Assembly (NCBI GenBank): GCA_964477035.1
Contig: CAYZCW010000001.1
Coordinates: 310,001 to 374,000 of the forward strand
Direction: 5' to 3'
Length of the DNA: 64,000 nt
Source: SLSG01 sp964477035
GTDB taxonomy: Bacteria; Bacteroidota; Bacteroidia; Bacteroidales; UBA7960
Part shown: positions 51,157 through 60,300 of the stretch, piece by piece
Layout: each line of letters begins with the position of its first letter
Numbering within the stretch: the stretch's first letter is position 1
Notes under the pieces: generated by a model
What the model was told of the DNA's origin: nothing
The model's input: the letters and a program-made list of their open reading frames with translations, nothing else
Databases searched by the model: none
Made by a program: the position numbers and the translations under genes

Positions 51157-53517
51157 TTAACGCAGGGAGCGGTTTCCGGCCTTCAGTCCGATGTAGATCG
51201 TCCTTGGCAGGCTGGGACCGTAAATGTATCCGGGGTCGCGTTCGATGCCATGGTCAAAGTCGGTCTGGTAGGCGTTCAGCAGGTTTTTCACCCCGGCAAA
51301 CACCTGGAATTGCCCTGCCTGGATGGTGAAAACCCGGTTCAGCCTCAGCCCAAGGTCCAGGAATGAAGCGGTTTCCCGCAGCTCCCCCGTTTCGGGATCC
51401 GGCAGGGCCGGTCCGAAATAAGGCACCAGCATGCTGCCGGTGTGGCTGGCGGTCAGGCTGGCCTTCCATGTGTCTTTGAACTCCTTCTCCAGAACGACGA
51501 ATCCGAAACTTCCCGGGCTTCGGAAAAACCGCGTTTCATCAAACTCCTGGGCTTCATCATAGTGATTCGACTGCAGGGTGAAGGCGGCGCTGATGGAGAG
51601 TTGCCCGGCAGTGACCAGGTTGGCCTCCAGGTTGATGCCCTGCACCAGGGCGCCTTCCCCGGCATTGACCCGGGTGTATACCACCGTACCCCATTCATCA
51701 GGCTGGCCAAACTCGTTGGCAAACGGGTCGGTCAGGGAGGTGCGGAAGGCTTCGGCCAGAATGCGCACGGTGTTGCTGCCTGCCTGCCGGGACCATTCCA
51801 GGGATGCCATGTAGGTGCGGCTTTTTTCTTCTTTCAGATCGGGAGCATTCTGGTATATGACCCGCCTGGAGCCGGACGATTCAATGTGCAGGTCCTCGTC
51901 GTAAATCTGGGGCGCCCGGTAGCCGTTGGAAAAACTGAGCCGTCCCTGAAGGGAGGAGCTGATGTTGTAGAGCAGGTTGATCCGTGGACTGAATATCAGG
52001 CCTGTCCTTGTGTCGGAATGGCCTTCACGGTCTTCGACCCTGTAGTGGTCCAACCGTGCCCCGACCGAAACCAGCAAACGATCCCGGCTGTAGTCATGCT
52101 GCGCAAATGCCCCTGCGCTGGTGGCCAGCTGGTCGGCAATCACGGTGTTGCCGATATGCTCCACTTCCTGTCCGTTCATCCAGTCGGGATACCCCAGCTT
52201 GTTGTCCCTGAGCCGCCCTCCGGTGTATTCCACCCCTCCCGTGAGGACCGAGCTGCCCAGGATGGCTTTGTATTGCATGCCGCTGTTGAAGGAAAAGTCG
52301 GTCGTGTGGCCGTACCCATCCAGTGCGCGGTTGGCTCCGTAATAGGAGTCCCGGTCTATGCGTTGCCCCGAGGCATAGACCGACAGCAGGTCGTAGTCCC
52401 GGGTGAAGTGTTCATAGGTAACTGCCGCGGTAGTGATCTTGTGGGTGACCGCTTCGGCGATGTCTGCCTCGTGCAGGGGGTAGTCAAAGCGGTTGCCCCC
52501 ACGGCGTTCCTCGCGGATGTTGAAAAAGTCGGCCGACAGCTTGCCCCGGTTGCCCATGCGCTGGTAAAACCTCCCGCCCAGGGTGTTGTTGTCCAGGGTG
52601 GTCAGCTCCGAAAACCCGTCTCCGTTTGCATCGAAGGGGTCCCTGCTTCTGAAGAACCCGTAAACGGCGAATCCCGTACGGAAGTCGGACGCCACCATGG
52701 AGGCATTGAAGTGCCCCGTGTGGTCGGAGGAGTGTCCCCCCGACTGCCTCAGGCCCAGGCCGGACATGCCAGAGCTGAAACCGGCCTCGACCTCGTTGGC
52801 CATGGGATCCTTGAGGATCAGGTTGATGGTTCCTGCGATGGCATTGCTGCCGTACAGGGCGGATCCCCCCCCGCGCACCACCTCGATGCGTTCGATCATG
52901 TTGGAGGGAATCAGCTCCAGGCCATACACTCCGGCCAGCCCGCTGAAAATGGGCCGGCTGTTGATCAGGATCTGCGAGTAGGGCCCTTCGAGCCCGTTCA
53001 TGCGCACCTGGGTGAAGCCGCAGTTCTGACAGTTGTTCTCCATCCGGAGTCCGGGGGAGAAATTGAGGGCCTCACTCAGGGAAACCGAGTGGGTGGAGGT
53101 AAAGAGCCCGGAAAGGATGGCGTTGACAATGACCGGGGATTCGTTACGCTGGCGGGCATTGCGGTCGCCGGTAACCACCACCCCTTCCAGTCCGAGGACA
53201 TCGGCCTCCAGCTGGAAATTCACTTCCCGGGTCGTGCCGGCCTCCATGTGGATGCGGACCTCCTGTGGTTTATAGCCGATGTGGTAGGCGGTGATGACCA
53301 GTTCTCCCAGGGGAAGGTGGGGCATGACGAAATGACCGGATTCATCCGTCAGGGTCCCGATGGTGGTGCCTCTGATGCTGATGTTGACAAAGGGAAGGTG
53401 TTCCCCGTTGGCCAGCACATGACCGACGATGTTGGCCTCCGTCTTTTCCCGGCTGAGGGCCTGGGAAAGAACGGGAAGGAGGATGGCAAAGAGGGAAAGC
53501 AGGATGAACCTTTTCAT
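51157..53517 (-). CDS. TonB-dependent outer-membrane receptor with CxxC plug motif
   Basis: 786 residues from the ATG at 53517. Signal peptide, then a carboxypeptidase-regulatory-like domain (VNISIRGTTIGTLTDESGHF). The plug includes Cys163-x2-Cys166 in ENNCQNCGFTQVRMNG and IERIEVVRGGGSALYGSNAIAG, the TonB receptor signature. The barrel ends with LLNAYQTDFDHG and a final strand RTIYIGLKAG. The two plug cysteines mark a common but uncharacterised Bacteroidota subgroup. The cargo could be a metal complex, haem or vitamin. The promoter has a perfect 14-base palindrome next to its -7 element. Divergent from the lipoprotein/receptor unit at 53771. Confidence 0.9.
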   Translation of the reverse strand: MKRFILLSLFAILLPVLSQALSREKTEANIVGHVLANGEHLPFVNISIRGTTIGTLTDESGHFVMPHLPLGELVITAYHIGYKPQEVRIHMEAGTTREVNFQLEADVLGLEGVVVTGDRNARQRNESPVIVNAILSGLFTSTHSVSLSEALNFSPGLRMENNCQNCGFTQVRMNGLEGPYSQILINSRPIFSGLAGVYGLELIPSNMIERIEVVRGGGSALYGSNAIAGTINLILKDPMANEVEAGFSSGMSGLGLRQSGGHSSDHTGHFNASMVASDFRTGFAVYGFFRSRDPFDANGDGFSELTTLDNNTLGGRFYQRMGNRGKLSADFFNIREERRGGNRFDYPLHEADIAEAVTHKITTAAVTYEHFTRDYDLLSVYASGQRIDRDSYYGANRALDGYGHTTDFSFNSGMQYKAILGSSVLTGGVEYTGGRLRDNKLGYPDWMNGQEVEHIGNTVIADQLATSAGAFAQHDYSRDRLLVSVGARLDHYRVEDREGHSDTRTGLIFSPRINLLYNISSSLQGRLSFSNGYRAPQIYDEDLHIESSGSRRVIYQNAPDLKEEKSRTYMASLEWSRQAGSNTVRILAEAFRTSLTDPFANEFGQPDEWGTVVYTRVNAGEGALVQGINLEANLVTAGQLSISAAFTLQSNHYDEAQEFDETRFFRSPGSFGFVVLEKEFKDTWKASLTASHTGSMLVPYFGPALPDPETGELRETASFLDLGLRLNRVFTIQAGQFQVFAGVKNLLNAYQTDFDHGIERDPGYIYGPSLPRTIYIGLKAGNRSLR

Positions 53518-53592
53518 GAGAAAGAATGGCAACAATAAAACAATGGATCCGGAACCGGAAGCATGGAACGGTTACGCGATCGATAACGGCCA

Positions 53593-53600
53593 CAAAAATA
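53593..53600 (-). promoter_or_regulatory. -7 promoter element for the CxxC receptor
   Basis: Minus-strand TATTTTTG, exact TAnnTTTG, 75 bases before the ATG at 53517. The palindrome at 53601-53614 abuts it on the upstream side. Confidence 0.65.
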
Positions 53601-53614
53601 TGAAATGCATTTCA
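53601..53614. promoter_or_regulatory. perfect 14-base palindrome TGAAATG-CATTTCA next to the receptor -7 element
   Basis: TGAAATGCATTTCA is its own reverse complement. Its location directly upstream of the -7 element mimics the DUF134 operators, so it likely binds a repressor, possibly a metal-responsive one given the receptor. No known consensus (Fur, Zur) fits well. Confidence 0.6.
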
Positions 53615-53737
53615 ATGTCTTGCTCCCCATTTTTGGGGATTTTTATACCTTGACCTCATTCGGTGCGCTGCCGCTGAGACAGTTTGCCGGCAACACCCTC
53701 AAAACATGTCGACCACCGGTCCGAATGATTTTTTCCG

Positions 53738-53745
53738 TAACTTTA
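53738..53745 (+). promoter_or_regulatory. near-consensus -7 element for the lipoprotein/TonB-receptor unit
   Basis: TAACTTTA differs from TAnnTTTG only in the last base. It ends 25 bases before the ATG at 53771. The 253-base divergent region also holds a CCCC-N6-GGGG hairpin at 53625-53638 of unclear role. Confidence 0.42.
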
Positions 53746-53770
53746 ATCGGACGTTTTAAATCGTGTGGTC

Positions 53771-54187
53771 ATGAATAAACTGGGTATTGTTTGGGGATGT
53801 GTGGTGTTGCTGCTGCTGGCCTCCTGCGGCAAAGACGGAGAAGAAGAGTCGGAACGGTTCCGGTTGCTCACGGGTGTTACCTGGGCATCGGACAGCCTGT
53901 TGGTGAACGGTGAGGGTGCCGGTTCCCCGGGACAAATGCTGGCCGACTTCAGGGGGGAGGCGCGCTTCAGGGAGGATGGAACCGGGACGTTCGGGGTGTA
54001 CGAAGGCCGCTGGGAGTTTGCCGCTGCTGAAACGGAGATCATCATCCAGAGCGAGGCCCTGTCGATCCCCCTGACGACCCGGATCGCGGAGCTGACGGCT
54101 GCCTCCCTGAAGGTCACCACGGCATTCCCGAACCCCGAGGTGCCGGATGAGCCTTTCATGATACGGATGACCTTCAAAGCGAAATGA
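53771..54187 (+). CDS. small lipoprotein coupled to a TonB receptor
   Basis: 138 residues from the ATG at 53771 (a GTG six bases earlier is less likely). Lipobox LLLASC with Cys19, then an acidic linker GKDGEEESERF. The rest looks like a lipocalin-type small beta barrel: LLTGVTWASDSLLVNG, FREDGTGTFGVYEGRWEFAAAETEIII. No family name. Its stop overlaps the TonB receptor start by four bases (ATGA), so the products are made together; a surface lipoprotein helping ligand capture is plausible. Not recognisable as HmuY or SusD. Confidence 0.72.
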   Translation: MNKLGIVWGCVVLLLLASCGKDGEEESERFRLLTGVTWASDSLLVNGEGAGSPGQMLADFRGEARFREDGTGTFGVYEGRWEFAAAETEIIIQSEALSIPLTTRIAELTAASLKVTTAFPNPEVPDEPFMIRMTFKAK

Positions 54188-56451
54188 TGTGCCGGCATGG
54201 TTTGCTGATCCTGGTCCTGCTGTCCCTGCCCTTGTTTTCTCCGGCCGGGGAGGCGGGGCAGCCTGCCACAAGGATCGCCGGGCGTGTCACGGACAGCCTG
54301 AGCGGAGAGCCCCTGCCGGGAGCCACTGTCTTGTTTGCGCGGGACCGGGGCGTGGTGACCGGTCCGGACGGGGACTATGAGTTGTACCTGCCCCCCGGCA
54401 CCTACCATATCGTCTTTCGTTATGTGGGCTACCAGGCGGAGGTTCTCTCCGTCACGCTTGCCGAAGGACGGCCGCAAGAGCTGGCTGTTGCCCTGAAACC
54501 GGCCGTCACAGAAATCGACCAGGTTGTGGTCAGCGCCTCCCGGGTGGACCAGCGGCTGGCGGAGCTCACCGTCTCGGTCAGCCTCATCAAGCCGGAATCC
54601 ATCGCAGCCGCCCATACCGCCGATCCCAGGGAGCTGATGAACCGGACTTCCGGGGTGGAGGTCCTGGACGGGCAGGCATCCATACGGGGCGGAAGCGGTT
54701 ACAGCTACGGGGCCGGCAGCCGGGTGATGGCGCTGGTCGACGGGCTTCCCCTGATATCGCCTGATGCGGGGGGCATCCGCTGGCGGAGCCTGCCGCTGGA
54801 GAACATCTCCCAGGTGGAAGTCATCAAGGGGGCCTCTTCGGTCATGTACGGCTCATCGGCCCTGAACGGCATCATCCATTTCCGTACCGCCGAAGCCACT
54901 GCCCAGGGCAGCACCCGCTTCTATACGGAGGCCGGCCTGTTCGGCCGTCCCCGCCGCAGTGAATGGGTCTGGTGGGAGAGCCCGCGCGCCTTTGCCAGCG
55001 CTTCGGTATCCCATCTGAAGCGTTACGGGAACACCGATGTCGGCTTCGGCAGTTACCTGCTGACCGACAACGGCTACAGGCGGCTGAATGATGAAAGGCT
55101 TGCCCGGGCCAACCTCAGGCTGAAGCACAGGAGCCGGAAGGTCGACGGCCTTTCTTACGGATTGAATCTGAATGCCGGGGTCAACCACAAACGCGACTTC
55201 ATCCTCTGGGAGGACGCCTGGCAGGGCGCCCTCAAACAGGACCCGTCGACCGAAGCCGAGCTGAATGCACGCTTTTTCTATGTGGATCCTTTCGTCAGCC
55301 TGGAGCGCAAGGGCCGCTCAACACACGCCCTGCGTGCCCGGCTGCAATCATCCGACAACCACTTCCCTGTGACCGTGCAAAACAACAGCGGTGCCCTGGG
55401 ATTCTATGCCGAGTACCAGGGATGGCAGGCTGTTTCGGAGCGTCTGGGCATTCACGCCGGGCTGATGCAGCATGCCACCCGGATCCGCTCCAACTTCTAT
55501 GGAGACCACCATGGGCTGAACCTGGCGGCCTATGCGCAGGCAGAACTGGATGCGACCGAAAAGCTCCGGTTAGTGGCCGGGATGCGGGTCGAGCACAGCC
55601 GCCTGGACGGGGAGGGGGATCCACCGGTGCCCTTGTTTCGCGCCGGCGTCAACAGGCAGGTGGGAGTGCGTACCTTCATGAGGGCCTCCTTCGGACAGGG
55701 CTACCGTTATCCCTCGGTGGCGGAACGACATGCCAGCACCACCCTGGGGGCGGTCCGCATCTTCCCCAATCCCGGTCTGAAGGCCGAGTCGGGATGGAAT
55801 GCGGAGCTGGGTGTCAAGCAGGGCGTGCTCACCAGGTACTGGAACGGGCTGGTTGACCTGGCCTTGTTTTACGGACAGAACCGGGACCTGATAGAATACG
55901 TCTTCGGGGTGTATGCAGACGATCAGCAGGAGGGTTTTGACCTGGGTTTCAAGGCCCGCAACATCGAGCACTCCCGGGTTTACGGGGCCGAGCTGGAACT
56001 CAGCCTCACAGGCACCTTCGGGGGATTTGAGAATGCCCTGGGGGGCGGGTACGTGTTCATGGTGCCCGTGGAATTCAACCCCTATACCCACCGGAATACG
56101 GGTACCTACCTGAAATTCCGCCGCCACCATTCGGCCAGGCTCAGCCTGTCGACCAGCCGGGGGAGGGTGGATGCCGGCATGGACCTGTTTGTGCGGTCCC
56201 GCATCCTGAACATAGACGATGTGTTTGTCAATCCCATGACAAGGGAAGGCATCCTGCCCGGATTCTTTGACTACTGGACGGACCACAACCGCGGGCATTT
56301 TCTGGCGGACCTGCATATCGGGTACCGCCTGGATGGCCGCTACCGCTTGTCCCTGGTGGTGAAGAACCTCACCAATGCCGAATACATGGGCCGTCCGGGC
56401 GACATACAGCCCCACCGCAACATCAGCCTGCGGCTTTCGGGAAGTTTCTGA
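54184..56451 (+). CDS. TonB-dependent outer-membrane receptor
   Basis: 755 residues. Signal peptide LLILVLLSLPLFSPAG, carboxypeptidase-regulatory domain (GRVTDSLSGEPLPGATVLFA), TonB-box-like region (EIDQVVVSASRVDQRL), plug with QASIRGGSGYSYGAGSRVMALVDGLP and VEVIKGASSVMYGSSALNG. The barrel follows, ending LVVKNLTNAEYMGRPGDIQPHRNI with a terminal Phe. It resembles BtuB/FepA-type receptors; a siderophore, cobalamin or haem are candidates. The upstream lipoprotein gene is translationally coupled. The stop is 107 bases before the third permease gene on the same strand. Confidence 0.9.
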   Translation: MMCRHGLLILVLLSLPLFSPAGEAGQPATRIAGRVTDSLSGEPLPGATVLFARDRGVVTGPDGDYELYLPPGTYHIVFRYVGYQAEVLSVTLAEGRPQELAVALKPAVTEIDQVVVSASRVDQRLAELTVSVSLIKPESIAAAHTADPRELMNRTSGVEVLDGQASIRGGSGYSYGAGSRVMALVDGLPLISPDAGGIRWRSLPLENISQVEVIKGASSVMYGSSALNGIIHFRTAEATAQGSTRFYTEAGLFGRPRRSEWVWWESPRAFASASVSHLKRYGNTDVGFGSYLLTDNGYRRLNDERLARANLRLKHRSRKVDGLSYGLNLNAGVNHKRDFILWEDAWQGALKQDPSTEAELNARFFYVDPFVSLERKGRSTHALRARLQSSDNHFPVTVQNNSGALGFYAEYQGWQAVSERLGIHAGLMQHATRIRSNFYGDHHGLNLAAYAQAELDATEKLRLVAGMRVEHSRLDGEGDPPVPLFRAGVNRQVGVRTFMRASFGQGYRYPSVAERHASTTLGAVRIFPNPGLKAESGWNAELGVKQGVLTRYWNGLVDLALFYGQNRDLIEYVFGVYADDQQEGFDLGFKARNIEHSRVYGAELELSLTGTFGGFENALGGGYVFMVPVEFNPYTHRNTGTYLKFRRHHSARLSLSTSRGRVDAGMDLFVRSRILNIDDVFVNPMTREGILPGFFDYWTDHNRGHFLADLHIGYRLDGRYRLSLVVKNLTNAEYMGRPGDIQPHRNISLRLSGSF

Positions 56452-56558
56452 AGAGGATCTCACTGCCGGTCGCTGCAAAACATCCGACGGCCAGTAACTT
56501 TTTAACGGCCCGGGGCGTCCCATGCAAACGGACCCCTAAACCCTATTTTGCAACGGCC

Positions 56559-58982
56559 ATGACAGGAAATTTGTTGAAATACAGCGTGCGTGCCCTCAAA
56601 AGGCAGAAAGCCCACGTGCTCATCAATGTATTGGGGCTTGCCATCGGACTGGCATGCAGCATGACCATCGCCCTGTTTGTGATGCATGAGTTCAGCTACG
56701 ACCAGCACCATGAACACAAAGACCGCATATACCGCCTGGTGCTGCACGGAAAAATCGGGGGTCAGGAAATCAAGGCCTCCTGGACCGCCTCCGTGATCGG
56801 TCCCACGATGCGCAACGAATTCCCCGAGGTGGCAGGCGTTTTGAGGATGAGTTCCTGGAACGAAACCGTGATCCGCTGGGAAGACAAGGCCTTTACCGAG
56901 GACCATTTTGTGGAGGCCGACTCCACTTTCTTCGACTTTTTCTCGGTGCGGCTGCTGCAGGGCAATCCCGCCACCGCCCTGAATGAGCCCCAGACCCTGG
57001 TGCTCAGCGAGAGCACCGCCCGCAAGATTTTCGGGGAGGCGGATCCCATGGGCGAGATGCTGCGTGTGGGCACCGGCACCAACCTGTACCGGGTTACCGG
57101 TGTCATGGAGGACCTGCCTGAAACCTCCCACTTTGAGGCCAACATGCTGGGATCTTTTCTGTCCAATCCCCGGTCGAACGATTCGAACTGGCTGTCCAAC
57201 AGCTTTCAGACCTACCTGATGCTGCACCCCCAGGCCGATCCGGAAGCGGTAAGCGGGCGTTTTGGAGGATTGATCGAGAAGCATGTCGGACCGCAGGTGA
57301 TGCAGTTTCTGGGCATCTCCCTGGAGGAATTTCTTGCCCAGGGGAACACCTATAACTTCATCCTGCAGCCGCTGACGGATATCCACCTTGACCCCAGTGT
57401 GGAGAACGAATTCAAGCCGGCCAACGACCCCCGCTACCTTTGGATTTTCGGAAGCGTCGGATTGCTGATCCTGGTGGTGGCGGGGATCAATTTCATGAAC
57501 CTGGCCACGGCCCAGGCCACCAAACGCGCCCGGGAGGTGGGAATAAAAAAGGTGAGCGGTTCCACCAGGGGCAGCCTGGTGGTGCAGTTTTTGACCGAAA
57601 CGGTGATCCTGGCCTTTCTGGCCCTGGCGCTGGCCATCCTGATCATGGAGCTGGCCCTTCCCCCGCTCAACCAAATGCTCGGACTGGCTTTGAAAACCGA
57701 CTATTTTGGCGCTTGGTATACCCTGCCTGTCCTTGTTGGGTTCACCCTGCTGGTGGGCATTCTGGCCGGGTCTTACCCCGCATTTTACCTGTCCTCGTTC
57801 CAACCCGCGCCCGTTCTAAAGGGGGCGGTCAGGAGCAGCCGCGGGACGCTGAACATCAGAAGCGGGCTGACCGTGCTGCAGTTCGCCATCTCCATCGTGC
57901 TGATCGTGGGCACCCTGGTCATGCAGCGGCAGATCCGGTACATGCTCGGCAAGGACCTTGGTTTCGACCGGGAGCATGTGCTGGTCATCCGCAGGGCGGC
58001 TGCCCTGGGGACACAGATGGAGGCCTTCAAGCAAGAGGTGCTGGGGCTGTCAGGGGTGCTGGCGTTTTCCTATTCCACGGCCGTGCCGGGCCATACGAAC
58101 AACAACAACGGATATACCATACAGGGCCGCCCGGAAGAGTCTTACATCCTGAACACCACCTGGGCCGACCACGATTTTATCAGAACGTACGGGCTGGAGG
58201 TGTCTTCGGGACGTTATTTCGACCCGGAACGGCCGACCGACCGGGAAGGCTGTCTGGTCAATGAACGGGCCGTGCAGCTCTTCGGGCTGGAAGACCCCAT
58301 GGCCATCCGGTTCATGGGCATGAACATGCTCGGGGAAAGGGCCGTGCCCCTGCCGGTGATCGGCACCGTCAGGGACTTTCACTTCGAGTCCCTCCGCCAG
58401 GATATCGGCCCTGTGATGATCCAGTTCAAGCATGACCAGATCCGGTGGGGCTTTGCCAGCATCCGCTTGTCCGCGCCGGCCCCTGCCGGGATACTGCAGG
58501 ACATCGAACGCATCTGGGGTTCTTATACGGGAGAAGATCCGCTGTTGTATTTCTTCATGGACGAGGACTTCAACCGCCTGTACCAGGAAGAGCAGCGCAG
58601 CGCCACCCTGGCCATGGTGTTTACCTTGCTGGCCATCCTGATCGCCTCCATGGGCCTGTATGGGCTGACCGCCTTTGCCGTGGCACAGAGGACCAAGGAG
58701 ATCGGGGTGCGCAAGACTTTCGGGGCCTCGGTCTTCGACATCTGGCGTCTGGTTTCCAAGGAGATCCTCATCCTGGTGGGGATTGCCACCCTGATCGCCT
58801 GGCCCCTGGTCTACTGGGTGGCGGGGAACTGGTTGCAAAACTACCACTACCGCATCAGCCTTCGTCCTGCCGATTTTCTGGCCGGTTTCGCGGTGGCCGC
58901 CTTCATTGCCCTGATTACCATCAGCTACCGCACCATCCGGGCGGCCTCGGTGAACCCTTCCCTTTCGCTGCGTTACGAGTAG
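56559..58982 (+). CDS. FtsX/MacB-type ABC transporter permease (third copy)
   Basis: 807 residues. First helix VLINVLGLAIGLACSMTIALFV, first FtsX core with TKRAREVGIKKVSGSTRG, second half starting LQFAISIVLIVGTLVMQRQ and RTKEIGVRKTFGAS. Layout and length match the copies at 10556 and 39639. A near-consensus TAACTTTT at 56495-56502 and a copy of ATCCGACGG at 56482-56490 lie in the 107-base upstream gap, so independent transcription from the TonB receptor is possible. The cargo or partner is unknown. Confidence 0.87.
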   Translation: MTGNLLKYSVRALKRQKAHVLINVLGLAIGLACSMTIALFVMHEFSYDQHHEHKDRIYRLVLHGKIGGQEIKASWTASVIGPTMRNEFPEVAGVLRMSSWNETVIRWEDKAFTEDHFVEADSTFFDFFSVRLLQGNPATALNEPQTLVLSESTARKIFGEADPMGEMLRVGTGTNLYRVTGVMEDLPETSHFEANMLGSFLSNPRSNDSNWLSNSFQTYLMLHPQADPEAVSGRFGGLIEKHVGPQVMQFLGISLEEFLAQGNTYNFILQPLTDIHLDPSVENEFKPANDPRYLWIFGSVGLLILVVAGINFMNLATAQATKRAREVGIKKVSGSTRGSLVVQFLTETVILAFLALALAILIMELALPPLNQMLGLALKTDYFGAWYTLPVLVGFTLLVGILAGSYPAFYLSSFQPAPVLKGAVRSSRGTLNIRSGLTVLQFAISIVLIVGTLVMQRQIRYMLGKDLGFDREHVLVIRRAAALGTQMEAFKQEVLGLSGVLAFSYSTAVPGHTNNNNGYTIQGRPEESYILNTTWADHDFIRTYGLEVSSGRYFDPERPTDREGCLVNERAVQLFGLEDPMAIRFMGMNMLGERAVPLPVIGTVRDFHFESLRQDIGPVMIQFKHDQIRWGFASIRLSAPAPAGILQDIERIWGSYTGEDPLLYFFMDEDFNRLYQEEQRSATLAMVFTLLAILIASMGLYGLTAFAVAQRTKEIGVRKTFGASVFDIWRLVSKEILILVGIATLIAWPLVYWVAGNWLQNYHYRISLRPADFLAGFAVAAFIALITISYRTIRAASVNPSLSLRYE

Positions 58983-59076
58983 TACAGGCCGGGCCATGCC
59001 CGTCGGTGTCCTGAATCCGGATGTCCCCCGGGGCGGCGGCCTCCCGTTCGTGCTTTTTCCTGTGGCGATAGTTTGC

Positions 59077-59084
59077 TATCTTTG
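59077..59084 (+). promoter_or_regulatory. -7 promoter element for mnmA
   Basis: TATCTTTG, exact TAnnTTTG, 37 bases before the mnmA ATG. The region around -33 is a run of five T rather than TTTG. Confidence 0.6.
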
Positions 59085-59121
59085 CAACGGAGTTTATTCA
59101 CCCACAGACCCTTAATAAAAC

Positions 59122-60300
59122 ATGGCCAGGTCTTCCAAACCCCGTGTCGTTGTTGGATTGTCGGGAGGTGTCGACAGTTCTGTGGCCGCCCACCTGCTCC
59201 TGGAGCAGGGATACGAGGTGGTGGGGGTGTTCATGCGCAACTGGCACGACGAGTCGGTGACTTTGTCCGGGACATGCCCCTGGGTGGAGGACAGCACCGA
59301 TGCCATGATGGTGGCCCAGCGTCTGGGCATTCCTTTCTCTGTGCTGGACTTCAGCAGGGAGTACCGTCAGCGCATCGTGGACTATATGTTTTCCGAGTAC
59401 GAGGCGGGGCGCACCCCCAATCCTGACGTGCTGTGCAACCGGGAGATCAAGTTCGACCTCTTCCTGAAGGCCGCCCGCAAGCTGGGTGCAGCATTTGTTG
59501 CCACGGGGCATTATTGCAGAAAAGCATCCGACGAAAAAGACGGGGAAACGGTGTTCCGCCTCCTGGCCGGGGCCGATCCCAATAAGGACCAGAGCTATTT
59601 TCTCTGCCAGCTCAGTCAGGAACAGCTCGGGCAGGCCTTGTTCCCCATAGGAGACCTGCTTAAACCCCAGGTGCGTGAGATCGCGGCCGGGCTCGGACTG
59701 GTGACGGCCGAAAAAAAGGACAGCCAGGGGCTGTGTTTCATCGGCAAGGTCCGCCTGCCTGACTTCCTGCAGCAGCAGCTCAGGCCCAAGGAGGGGGATA
59801 TCGTGTTGCTGCCGGAAGGCTTCGATGCAGGAGGCCCCGCCACCAGTCCAGGGGACCTGTGTGCCAGCCCGGCCTACCGTCCGGACATGGGCCGTGTGAT
59901 CGGTCGCCATGACGGGGCCCATTATTTCACCATCGGCCAGCGCAAGGGACTGCGTACGGGCGGGATGGAAAAGCCCCTGTACGTGGTGGCCACCGACACC
60001 CGGACGAACATCGTGTATGTGGGCATGGGGGAGGACCACCCGGCCCTGTACCGCAGGGGACTCAGCGTGGAGGCCGGGGAGGTGCACTGGATCCGCCCGG
60101 ACCGGATGCTGCCGCCCGGCGGCACGGCCCGCTACCTGGTCCGGATCCGCTACCGGGAGCCCCTGGGATGGGCCACCCTCCGCATGGAGCGGGAGCGGCT
60201 CCTGGTGGTGTTTGACGAGCCCCGGCGCGGGGTCGCCCCCGGGCAGTTCGCGGCCTGGTATGATGGGGAGGAATGCCTGGGCTCGGGCGTTATTTCCTGA
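59122..60300 (+). CDS. mnmA: tRNA-specific 2-thiouridylase
   Basis: 392 residues. ATP-pyrophosphatase P-loop SGGVDSS (14-20), first catalytic cysteine Cys105 in NPDVLCNREIKF, second Cys205 in SQGLCFIGK; ATGHYCR lies between. YFTIGQRKGL and the C-terminal beta barrel are complete. The enzyme adenylates C2 of uridine 34 in Lys/Glu/Gln tRNAs and inserts sulfur. The product is the substrate for MnmH encoded at 9462-10517. Its 3' end overlaps the convergent znuB gene by 11 bases. A copy of the 12-mer ATCCGACGAAAA lies within the gene at 59526-59537. Confidence 0.97.
   Translation: MARSSKPRVVVGLSGGVDSSVAAHLLLEQGYEVVGVFMRNWHDESVTLSGTCPWVEDSTDAMMVAQRLGIPFSVLDFSREYRQRIVDYMFSEYEAGRTPNPDVLCNREIKFDLFLKAARKLGAAFVATGHYCRKASDEKDGETVFRLLAGADPNKDQSYFLCQLSQEQLGQALFPIGDLLKPQVREIAAGLGLVTAEKKDSQGLCFIGKVRLPDFLQQQLRPKEGDIVLLPEGFDAGGPATSPGDLCASPAYRPDMGRVIGRHDGAHYFTIGQRKGLRTGGMEKPLYVVATDTRTNIVYVGMGEDHPALYRRGLSVEAGEVHWIRPDRMLPPGGTARYLVRIRYREPLGWATLRMERERLLVVFDEPRRGVAPGQFAAWYDGEECLGSGVIS

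Noticed and set aside
53625..53638. CCCC-N6-GGGG hairpin followed by TTTTT as a terminator
   Set aside because: It lies between two divergent genes, so there is no transcript for it to end, and the stem is short.
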